This document shows positions 6,757-12,307 of a stretch of 12,307 bases of DNA, in pieces; position 1 is the first letter of the stretch, and the number at the start of each line of letters is the position of its first letter. The stretch is from Gammaproteobacteria bacterium (GTDB lineage: Bacteria; Pseudomonadota; Gammaproteobacteria; Pseudomonadales; Azotimanducaceae), in assembly GCA_002715785.1 (NCBI GenBank), contig PBAA01000040.1:19737-32043 (forward strand), written 5' to 3'. The notes under the pieces are model-generated. The model saw only the letters and a program-made list of their open reading frames with translations. It was not told the DNA's origin and searched no databases. Made by a program: the position numbers and the translations under genes.

Positions 6757-7578
6757 ATGGGCACGAAGCCGACCATAGAAAAAGTCACCGGCACTCTCGG
6801 GGCCGAAATATCGAATATTGATATTGGGTCTCCCCTCGACGACTCAACCTTGGAGTGGCTGAAACACGAATTCGTCGAAAATAAGGTGCTTTTCTTCCGC
6901 GATCAGCATCTAACCAGTGAACAACATGTTGCCTTTTCCGGGTATTTTGGCGACGTGTTGGACGTGCATCCGTGGTCGGCGTCTAAGGCGGATTTCAAAA
7001 ACATCATGCTCATCTACAATGCCGCGGCGGCGGGTTGGCATTCGGACGAGACGTGGCGGGAGGAAACGCCATTAGGCTCGGTGCTCTACGGTCGTTCCGT
7101 GCCGGAGTATGGCGGCGACACGGTCTTCGCCGACATGGAGCGGGTCTACGATGATTTGTCGGACGACGTGCAAGAAAATCTTGATGGACTTTATGCCGTG
7201 CATGATCACATCAGCCACCGACGACGCATGCGGGCAATCGGTAAGAGCGAAGAACAAATCGACGCATGGCGTCGAGAGTTCCCGGAAGTTCGGCATCCGA
7301 TTGTTCGCACCCATCCGGTAACTGGGCGGAAATCGTTGTTCGTAAACGGTGGTTTTACTGACCGTGTCGACGGTATGGACGCCGATGAATCAAAGGAACT
7401 GCTTGCGTCGCTGTATGCGTTAGTCGCGAAACCACAATACCAATGCCGGTTTCGTTGGCAAACTCGTTCCGTGGCGTTTTGGGATAACCGGTCGGTGCAA
7501 CATTACGGAGTTCCGGACTTTGGTGATCAAGAACGCTTGATGGAGCGGGTGACGATCGGCGGGGACAGACCGGCGTAA
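6757..7578 (+). CDS. TauD/TfdA family Fe(II)/2-oxoglutarate dioxygenase
   Basis: A 273-residue cytosolic enzyme of normal family length. The N-terminus has the LGAEISNIDIGSPL pattern, then VLFFRDQHLT (44-53). The metal triad is His95 and Asp97 (GWHSDETW) and His249 (WDNRSVQHYG). Arg260 and Arg264 (QERLMERVTI) match the 2-oxoglutarate-binding and substrate-side arginines spaced +11 and +15 from the distal His in TauD. His71 in VHPWS sits where TauD has a substrate-binding His. The family oxygenates taurine, alkylsulfonates, alkyl sulfates, aryloxyacetates and other carboxylates; the true substrate is open. An AGGAG at 6743-6747 sets the ATG. Pairing with an LLM oxygenase recalls sulfonate desulfonation systems (SsuD is an LLM protein), but no transporter or sulfur regulator is present here. 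Confidence 0.9.
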   Translation: MGTKPTIEKVTGTLGAEISNIDIGSPLDDSTLEWLKHEFVENKVLFFRDQHLTSEQHVAFSGYFGDVLDVHPWSASKADFKNIMLIYNAAAAGWHSDETWREETPLGSVLYGRSVPEYGGDTVFADMERVYDDLSDDVQENLDGLYAVHDHISHRRRMRAIGKSEEQIDAWRREFPEVRHPIVRTHPVTGRKSLFVNGGFTDRVDGMDADESKELLASLYALVAKPQYQCRFRWQTRSVAFWDNRSVQHYGVPDFGDQERLMERVTIGGDRPA

Positions 7579-7602
7579 TATTCGCGTCGCGGTAATAGAC
7601 GA

Positions 7603-7632
7603 CGCCCGCGTTCACTAAAAGCGGCGCGGGCG
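7603..7632. terminator. GC-rich hairpin between convergent genes, possible bidirectional terminator
   Basis: A perfect 8-bp stem, CGCCCGCG (7603-7610) and CGCGGGCG (7625-7632), encloses a 14-base loop. It sits in the 78-base gap between the convergent ends of the TauD-like gene (7578) and the exported orphan (7657). No U-tract follows on either strand, so it would work as a weak or factor-assisted terminator, or as a 3'-end stabiliser. Confidence 0.45.
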
Positions 7633-7656
7633 CAGCCTCGTGTTAGCGCTGGCTCA

Positions 7657-8184
7657 CTACCTAGGTCCGACAGGCACCATGATGTGCTGGTAGGGCGAGC
7701 CCTTCCACATCACGTACGGACCACCTTGCGACGGATCCGTTGGAATCCCTTCGAGCAACGATGCATCCGGGACAACGATCATGAGATGTGGTCCCTCGTC
7801 GATCCACTCGTTATCGTCGGTGGGGCCGGTCGCGTAAGGATCGATATTGCTCGCGCCTTCATCGCCGAGCAGCATGTAAGAAATGCCAAGACGCGTGATG
7901 TTGAGCGGTTTCTTGTTGCTCCAGGCGTCGGCCCACGTCTTCCATGGACCGTCGAGGCACATCGGCTGAGTTCCGGCGACGTTGGGGGGCGTTGGCATGC
8001 AGGTATAGTCACTGGTGCCTTGACGCAGGACATTGCCGTCCCAGTCAACGACCGATACTGAATCGACCAAGGTCGGCGGTGCGGCTGCTAGAGCATCTTT
8101 AATTAAGGCTTCGTGGTGCGCGCCAAAGGACGCTTGTGTGCAAGCGATTGCAAGGAGAATCGATACGAAAAATTTATGTGCCAT
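7657..8184 (-). CDS. Exported tryptophan-rich protein of unknown function
   Basis: A 175-residue protein I cannot place in a characterised family. Residues 1-22 form a signal peptide (MAHK, hydrophobic FFVSILLAIA, ASFGA before HHE); Cys15 follows AIA, so a lipoprotein is conceivable but signal peptidase I cleavage fits better. The mature part is soluble and acidic, with six Trp (48, 81, 84, 88, 127, 160) and motifs VVDWDGNVL, WKTWADAW, GISYMLLGDEG, HLMIVVPD and GPYVMWKGSPYQHIMVPV. Cys62 and Cys76 could form a disulfide. Similar short exported proteins of unknown role are, to my recollection, seen in marine bacteria. The frame begins at ATG with GGGAC about 11 bases upstream. It converges on the TauD-like gene and is divergent from the dehalogenase-like gene, sharing a 140-base control region with a strong palindrome. 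Confidence 0.8.
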   Translation of the reverse strand: MAHKFFVSILLAIACTQASFGAHHEALIKDALAAAPPTLVDSVSVVDWDGNVLRQGTSDYTCMPTPPNVAGTQPMCLDGPWKTWADAWSNKKPLNITRLGISYMLLGDEGASNIDPYATGPTDDNEWIDEGPHLMIVVPDASLLEGIPTDPSQGGPYVMWKGSPYQHIMVPVGPR

Positions 8185-8224
8185 GACTACTTTGTCCCAA
8201 TGATTCAGACGCTAGAATATTCGT

Positions 8225-8245
8225 CCTTGCGACGGCGTCGCAAGG
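8225..8245. promoter_or_regulatory. Perfect 9-bp palindrome, candidate operator in divergent promoter region
   Basis: CCTTGCGAC (8225-8233), a GGC spacer and GTCGCAAGG (8237-8245) form a perfect inverted repeat. On the minus strand TTGCGA within it is followed after 18 bases by TATTCT, a possible but weak -35/-10 pair for the exported orphan, so a bound repressor would cover that -35. Alternatively it is a stable RNA hairpin in the leader of the dehalogenase-like gene. Confidence 0.45.
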
Positions 8246-8251
8246 GCCCAT

Positions 8252-8273
8252 CGCCGAGATTCCGGCGGGCTTT
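8252..8273 (+). promoter_or_regulatory. Second hairpin followed by TTT, possible attenuator-like element
   Basis: CGCCG (8252-8256) and CGGCG (8263-8267) pair around a 6-base loop, and GGC then TTT follow on the plus strand. It lies only 6 bases after the perfect palindrome and about 50 bases before the dehalogenase-like start. The T-run is only three long, so terminator activity is doubtful. Confidence 0.25.
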
Positions 8274-8324
8274 GTGGCCGGTAACGGTGTAAGTTTGATG
8301 CGCTAGGGAGGGACGAATTGACGC

Positions 8325-9245
8325 ATGGTCGAGATCTATAGGACACCGGACGAACGCTTTTCCTGCTGGATGGAGTACCCCTTCGAGCCGCACTACATCG
8401 ACTGGAAGGGCATTCGCATGCATTACGTCGACGAGGGTCCCTCGGATGGCCACATCATGTTGCTACTTCATGGCATGCCGACCTCCTCGTACCTTTATCG
8501 ACGGATGGTCCCGGATCTTGTGGATGCTGGTTATCGGTGCATCGCGCCCGACCACGTTGGTTTTGGTAAGAGTGACAAGGTCTTGGATGACGCTTGGTAT
8601 TCGATCGAACGGCACAGTCAAGCGCTGACGCATCTCATTCAGAGCTTGTCGCTAGAGAACATCACGCTCTTGTGCCAAGACTGGGGTGGTCCAATCGGCT
8701 TGCGGCAAGTGGCTGACATGCCTGATCGCTTCGAGCGTTTGACGATTATGAACACCTGGTTGCATGGCCCGTGGCACACGTACAGCGATGGGCTGAGACG
8801 CTGGAATCGCTTGTGGCATGAAGGCGGCAGGATGGATGAGGTGCAAGGATGCGGTTTCGTGTTGCAGAACTTTCTCACCAATTACCCGAATGGATCGACG
8901 CCGTTAAGCCCCGACGCGGCCTATGATGCGTATGAAGCTCCGTTCCCGGATAGAGCTTCTAAGGCCGGGCCTCGACGGTTCCCATTGTCTTTACCGTTTG
9001 ACAATCCAGAAGGCGGAAACGCAGAGGTTCAAACAAAAAATTTTGAAGCGCTGCGCTCATGGCACCGCCCAGTCCATTTCATTTGGGGTCTTCGCGACGA
9101 AACATTTAACGAGGATTGGGGTCGTAAATGGGCGAGCTTCTATCCGCAAGCTACCTTTGATGGCGTGGATGCTGGCCATTTTCTTCAGGAAACTCATGGA
9201 CCAGAAATTGTGAGTCTTCTCCTGGGTCGGATTCGAGACGAGTAA
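8325..9245 (+). CDS. Haloalkane dehalogenase subfamily-I-like alpha/beta hydrolase
   Basis: A 306-residue cytosolic hydrolase resembling DhlA from end to end: start RTPDERFS and YPFEPHY, oxyanion loop HGMPTSSYLYRRM (49-61), nucleophile elbow CQDWGG with Asp119 and the halide-contacting Trp120, cap segment ending YEAPFPDRASKAGPRRFP (203-220), acid Asp258 in GLRDETF and base His285 in AGHFLQE. The acid lies after the strand following the cap, the subfamily-I arrangement. Such enzymes cleave carbon-halogen bonds by an Asp ester intermediate. Oddity: the residue after HG is Met51, where DhlA has Glu and other subfamilies Asn; Trp160 or Trp164 may supply the second halide contact. Epoxide hydrolase or another function is less likely given QDWGG. 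An in-frame TGA just upstream makes ATG 8325 the first possible start; GGAGG stands 13 bases away, longer than usual. Confidence 0.85.
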   Translation: MVEIYRTPDERFSCWMEYPFEPHYIDWKGIRMHYVDEGPSDGHIMLLLHGMPTSSYLYRRMVPDLVDAGYRCIAPDHVGFGKSDKVLDDAWYSIERHSQALTHLIQSLSLENITLLCQDWGGPIGLRQVADMPDRFERLTIMNTWLHGPWHTYSDGLRRWNRLWHEGGRMDEVQGCGFVLQNFLTNYPNGSTPLSPDAAYDAYEAPFPDRASKAGPRRFPLSLPFDNPEGGNAEVQTKNFEALRSWHRPVHFIWGLRDETFNEDWGRKWASFYPQATFDGVDAGHFLQETHGPEIVSLLLGRIRDE

Positions 9246-9278
9246 GACGCTTATAAGTTCCGAGTTTTGCGGTTGCGA

Positions 9279-10442
9279 TTACGCGGAAACATCCATCAGC
9301 GCTTCCATATTGCCGTGATAAAACGCATCCATGGTCGCCTGATCACAATTAGTCATGCTGGCTTCGAATTTTCCGATCGGGTCCGACGTGCCTTCCGGAT
9401 GGGTGTAATCGGACGCAAATACAAGTATCTCAGGCCCCACGTTCTCAATAATCCAGCCGACCGGCTCGCCTGCAAACGGCGAAAACCGAAGGTGTCTTCT
9501 GACGGTCTCTGACGGCAATCGCTGGAACTTCCGTTGGTGTTTATAGTTGGCCGCTGCAAAGTCGAGTGCATGCATCCACGACGGGATCCAGAATGCTGCA
9601 TGTTCCATCGATATCCCTCGCAGATACGGATGGCGTTCGAAAACCTCATCGAAGATCATTGCGGAGAGAAAAATCTCCACGCTGTTTTTGATGGTGACCA
9701 TGCCGATCTCTCCGGCAGGTGCGTCGCCGCCGAGCTCTAGCGTCCCTCGGCCGTTACGACGAAAGCTGCGAGGGATCCGATCGTAATGGCCGTTAACGGC
9801 GACATGGGTCACGAAGGGGGCGTTGTGACTCGCAAATTCGGCCCAGACGGGATCGAAGTCGAGGTGCGTGAACGAGATTTTCTTGGGGTCCGGTTCATTG
9901 GTGTCGACCATAAAGCTGTAACAACCATCCTTGAATCCCTGGCGCATGAGTTGTAGCGAAATCGCGGGTCCGAGAGTTAGCGGAATGTAACCGATCGCCC
10001 GTAAACGATCGTCATGCGCGCAAAACGTTCCCATCGCACGATTGAGGGTTCGTGCGCCAGCTTCCAACTGGTCGAGGTTGTCGACGTGTGCGATTTGATG
10101 AAATGAAAAGGTTGGTAACACCCACTGCGACTTAAACCCTAGAAGGTCAAGCGCGTGGGATCGTTCCTCGGGGTCGAAGGCTCCGAGTCGGGTGAATCCG
10201 CCCTTGCGTGCGTCGGTCAGCGAGGCTTCAAATTTAGTCATAGTCTCGGGATCACTCTGACGTTTCTCGAGTAACGAACGGCCGCGATCCGCCCAGGCTT
10301 TCACGTATGGAAGCTCTGTTTGTTCGGTAACATCTGGAATGAGTGGTGCGTCGTCAGGGAGCGCAACGTTCGAGAGAAAATCATCGAGCTCGATGACGTG
10401 GCTGTCGACATCGATAATTGTTCTATGTTCAGCGTAACTCAT
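9279..10442 (-). CDS. Amidohydrolase family (Amidohydro_2, COG2159-type) metal-dependent hydrolase
   Basis: A 387-residue TIM-barrel hydrolase or decarboxylase of the ACMSD-related group. The first strand reads IIDVDSHVIE (9-18), so the usual HxH metal motif is D-x-H (Asp13, His15), a known variant in this subgroup. Other likely metal or catalytic residues are His213 (FVTHVAVNG), Glu280/His281 (SMEHAAFW) and Asp345/His348 (ASDYTHPEG). The family includes decarboxylases and C-C or C-N hydrolases acting on aromatic or cyclic acids; the substrate is unknown. The ATG at 10442 is favoured, with GGGAG about 10 bases upstream and the strand-1 motif starting at residue 9. The frame extends 17 codons further, but that stretch looks like leader sequence. 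It converges tightly (33 bases) on the dehalogenase-like gene and is divergent from the cupin gene. Confidence 0.87.
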   Translation of the reverse strand: MSYAEHRTIIDVDSHVIELDDFLSNVALPDDAPLIPDVTEQTELPYVKAWADRGRSLLEKRQSDPETMTKFEASLTDARKGGFTRLGAFDPEERSHALDLLGFKSQWVLPTFSFHQIAHVDNLDQLEAGARTLNRAMGTFCAHDDRLRAIGYIPLTLGPAISLQLMRQGFKDGCYSFMVDTNEPDPKKISFTHLDFDPVWAEFASHNAPFVTHVAVNGHYDRIPRSFRRNGRGTLELGGDAPAGEIGMVTIKNSVEIFLSAMIFDEVFERHPYLRGISMEHAAFWIPSWMHALDFAAANYKHQRKFQRLPSETVRRHLRFSPFAGEPVGWIIENVGPEILVFASDYTHPEGTSDPIGKFEASMTNCDQATMDAFYHGNMEALMDVSA

Positions 10443-10576
10443 TGCTCGTTGGCTCCCGTCACGGTTCTCGCACGATGCCGAACACTGTCCCAATCCCGAC
10501 GAGTACAGTCAATGGCCATTTTGGTTAGAACATCAGGTGGTACCCGAGGACATGCCTGCTATCGGCAACGGTTGAA

Positions 10577-10595
10577 ATCACCAAGCGAAGGTGAT
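10577..10595. promoter_or_regulatory. 6-bp inverted repeat ATCACC/GGTGAT, candidate operator
   Basis: The arms lie at 10577-10582 and 10590-10595 with a 7-base spacer, in the divergent region between the amidohydrolase and cupin genes. Upstream TTGAAA (10572-10577) resembles a -35, which would place the dyad in the promoter spacer of the cupin gene, but the matching -10 (TCGTAT) is poor. Confidence 0.3.
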
Positions 10596-10638
10596 CGTAT
10601 CGGGTGTTGGAGGCGGTCAAGATTGAAGGGGGCCGGGC

Positions 10639-10989
10639 ATGGGCATTCTTGTAGAGAAGTCGTTTTTCGCTTCGAAAGACGACGTGCTAACCGACATTCG
10701 AAATAATAGGACTTGGCCGACGACGTTCGTCTCGCCGGCTTATCCGGGGGTCGAGGTACATTGGCACAGCGAAGACGTTTGCGCGTACGTAATGGAAGGT
10801 GAGACATCTTTTTTTGACGGTGATTCGGGAGACACTACACAAGTGGGCCCCGGTGACAAAGTCACTATCCCGAAACGAACCTTGCATGCCGAAGGCGAGG
10901 TTAAAGATCGGGTGGTCTACATCATCGGCATGCCCGAACCATTGTTGACGCGAGATTTCTTGAAAATACATCGACCCGAAGAACTCTAG
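10639..10989 (+). CDS. Small single-domain cupin protein
   Basis: A 116-residue protein with one cupin barrel. Motif 1 is GVEVHWHSEDVCAYVMEGE (37-55), with metal-type His41 and His43 and the closing Gly54. Motif 2 is VGPGDKVTIPKRTLHAEG (69-86), with His83. The Glu expected seven residues before the closing Gly is Val47, so a three-His or altered metal site is likely; Glu45 is two residues off position. Small cupins act as dioxygenases, isomerases or binding proteins; nothing fixes the function here. It has a good SD (GAAGGGGG, about 7 bases before ATG). It is divergent from the amidohydrolase and 95 bases upstream of the DUF1330 gene, with which it may be cotranscribed. Confidence 0.85.
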   Translation: MGILVEKSFFASKDDVLTDIRNNRTWPTTFVSPAYPGVEVHWHSEDVCAYVMEGETSFFDGDSGDTTQVGPGDKVTIPKRTLHAEGEVKDRVVYIIGMPEPLLTRDFLKIHRPEEL

Positions 10990-11020
10990 CGAGATCTTCC
11001 CGATACATAGGTTTGTCGTG

Positions 11021-11034
11021 ATATGCCGGCGTAT
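11021..11034. promoter_or_regulatory. Near-perfect 14-bp palindrome upstream of the DUF1330 gene
   Basis: ATATGCCGGCGTAT pairs with itself at all positions except one T-G pair. It lies 51 bases before the DUF1330 start, in the 95-base gap after the cupin gene, and might be a regulator site; its shortness makes chance plausible. Confidence 0.2.
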
Positions 11035-11084
11035 GACCCGTGCATCTAATTGAAATATACATCTACTGGTAGAGGATTTTGAAA

Positions 11085-11501
11085 ATGAATGTTTTGAACG
11101 CGGTGACACCGACGCAAGAGCAGCTACAGAACTTATTGGCTAGCGATTTCGAAGGCCCAGTTTCTATGCTGAATTTGCTCAAGTTTAAGGAACGTGCCGA
11201 GTATACCGATGGTCGAACCTCGGAGTTGAGTGGGGCGGAAGCATACAACTTGTATGCAGAGAAGATGGCCCCGTTCGTTATATCCAAAGGCGGTCGCTTG
11301 GTCTTTGGAGGTCGTGCCGAGCACCTGATGCTTGGTGAGGTGGATGAATTATGGGACGTCGCTGCAATTATGGAATACCCCTCGAAGGAGGCATTCGTCG
11401 AAATTGTGTCCGCGCCCGAGGTCGGTGAATTCAGCGTCCATCGGAGCGCAGGACTCGCCGGTCAGTTGTTGATTGCCGTATCGGCTCAAGGTGGATTTTG
11501 A
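11085..11501 (+). CDS. DUF1330 family protein (dimeric alpha/beta-barrel type)
   Basis: A 138-residue cytosolic protein. PVSMLNLLKFKERA (25-38) is the family's characteristic first strand, followed by SGAEAYNLYAEKMAPFV (49-65), GGRLVFGGRAEHL (69-81), LWDVAAIMEYPSKEAF (89-104) and a C-terminal ...HRSAGLAGQLLIAV, together the ferredoxin-like ABM-barrel pattern. Members are of unknown function and often sit near catabolic genes; small enzymes or ligand-binding dimers are the usual guess. The ATG at 11085 is chosen because AGAGGA (11071-11076) is 8 bases away; an in-frame TTG at 11079 lies only 2 bases from it. It converges on the SDR gene across 35 bases with no evident terminator. Confidence 0.85.
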   Translation: MNVLNAVTPTQEQLQNLLASDFEGPVSMLNLLKFKERAEYTDGRTSELSGAEAYNLYAEKMAPFVISKGGRLVFGGRAEHLMLGEVDELWDVAAIMEYPSKEAFVEIVSAPEVGEFSVHRSAGLAGQLLIAVSAQGGF

Positions 11502-11536
11502 CGAAGCTCACTTGAAACTGGCGAGATAATGATTGC

Positions 11537-12277
11537 TTACGAGGGGAACGCGTGTCCTTCGGGCCAAGTGTCGCGAGCACGATAGCCGACCACGCGCAGG
11601 GCGGGTTCTGGGTCGATGCGGACATGGCGTAGAGGCTTACTGGTTGCAAACACGATTTCGAAATTGCCTTCTTGCATTGATGCGTTAATACAAGCACTAA
11701 AGAAACGACCAGCATCGTCATGACTCAGGTAGACGTCGGTTCCGACTGGACTCGCCTGAAGTTCCTCGGCGTGGCTGGGATCCCGCGGTAGCCAGCCAAG
11801 ACGCGCTGCGATGACTGATAAGCCGTACACCCGCGCATACATTTCACCGATCTGTTCTGCCCAAAGTTTGGTGAGGGCGTAGTGGTTAATAACTTTGGGA
11901 CCATGCTCGATTTGAACCATGCTGTCCCATCGGTGGCCTGAAACTACTTGTACGGAGCTTGCTAGAACCAGTCTCGCTACCCCGTTTTCTCTGGCGGCGT
12001 CGCAAACGTTGTAGAGTCCGCGAACATTGGGTTCGATGAGTTCTTCGAGGAAATCGGCCTCGTCCGGGGTGGCCGCAAGATGAATAATCGCATCCATGTC
12101 GTGTGTTGCTTCACGCACCTGATCCCGGTTAGTGATATCGCCAGCGATAGCGTTGTTGAGGTCGAGATTCGCGAGTCGATCAAAGCGATAAACCTTATGT
12201 CCCTCATCGCTCAACCGCTTGCAAACGGCCCTACCGACGCCACCCTCGGAGCCTGTTACCAACACGCGTTGTTTCAT
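11537..12277 (-). CDS. NAD-dependent epimerase/dehydratase (extended SDR), uronate-dehydrogenase-like
   Basis: A 246-residue Rossmann-fold protein. TGSEGGVG (8-15) is the extended-SDR dinucleotide motif, Asp33 at the end of strand 2 (VYRFDR) favours NAD over NADP, and Asp47 (AGDITN) contacts the adenine in this family. HLAA (66-69), NVRGLYNVCDAARE (84-97) and SS (107-108) lead to the catalytic Tyr133-x3-Lys137 (YALTK). RLGWLPRDP (159-167) is the substrate-side loop. The short length matches uronate dehydrogenase-type SDRs rather than full nucleotide-sugar epimerases of over 300 residues, but the substrate is not certain. AGAAGG lies about 11 bases upstream of ATG. It is transcribed toward the DUF1330 gene and its promoter is probably outside the window. 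Confidence 0.85.
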   Translation of the reverse strand: MKQRVLVTGSEGGVGRAVCKRLSDEGHKVYRFDRLANLDLNNAIAGDITNRDQVREATHDMDAIIHLAATPDEADFLEELIEPNVRGLYNVCDAARENGVARLVLASSVQVVSGHRWDSMVQIEHGPKVINHYALTKLWAEQIGEMYARVYGLSVIAARLGWLPRDPSHAEELQASPVGTDVYLSHDDAGRFFSACINASMQEGNFEIVFATSKPLRHVRIDPEPALRVVGYRARDTWPEGHAFPS

Positions 12278-12307
12278 TGTCTTATGAGCCTTCTTTTTTT
12301 CGTTGTA

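Noticed and set aside
10443..10493. 17-codon extension of the amidohydrolase from a non-ATG start
   Set aside because: The internal ATG at 10442 has a better SD and matches the usual distance to the first-strand metal motif.
10507..10512. Minus-strand TTGACT as a -35 for the amidohydrolase
   Set aside because: No acceptable -10 at 16-19 bases.

Overview
The window looks like bacterial chromosomal DNA of moderate GC content with compact gene packing, Shine-Dalgarno (SD) starts and Sec signal peptides of a diderm type. The mix of families (two non-haem iron/2-oxoglutarate dioxygenases, a luciferase-like flavin oxidoreductase, a haloalkane-dehalogenase-like hydrolase, an Amidohydro_2 protein, DUF1330, a nitroreductase) is what I would expect in a metabolically versatile, probably aquatic or marine proteobacterium. 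The exact lineage cannot be read from the sequence. I see no rRNA, tRNA, CRISPR array, integrase, transposase or phage gene.

Layout, left to right: a nitroreductase (-, cut by the window edge); a PhyH-family dioxygenase (+), preceded by a possible 14-codon leader ORF; an exported ankyrin-repeat protein and an exported S9 prolyl-oligopeptidase homologue (both -, probable operon), the latter lacking all three catalytic-triad residues; a 372-base gap holding hairpins but no convincing gene; an alpha/beta hydrolase (-) whose reading frame and SD site point to an ATT start codon; a luciferase-like oxidoreductase and a TauD/TfdA dioxygenase (+, probable operon); an exported tryptophan-rich protein of unknown function (-); a haloalkane dehalogenase subfamily-I-like hydrolase (+); an amidohydrolase (-); a small cupin and a DUF1330 protein (+); and an NAD-dependent extended SDR (-).

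The genes alternate in divergent and convergent blocks with four divergent intergenic regions (264-419, 5593-5784, 8185-8324, 10443-10638), so this is a neighbourhood of many one- or two-gene units rather than one pathway operon. The common theme is oxidation, hydrolysis and dehalogenation of small organic compounds. Substrates cannot be assigned from sequence. The observations most worth following are the S9 pseudoenzyme paired with a duplicated ankyrin module, the apparent AUU-initiated hydrolase, the short ORF whose stop codon sits in the SD of the PhyH gene, and the strong palindrome between the exported orphan and the dehalogenase-like gene.
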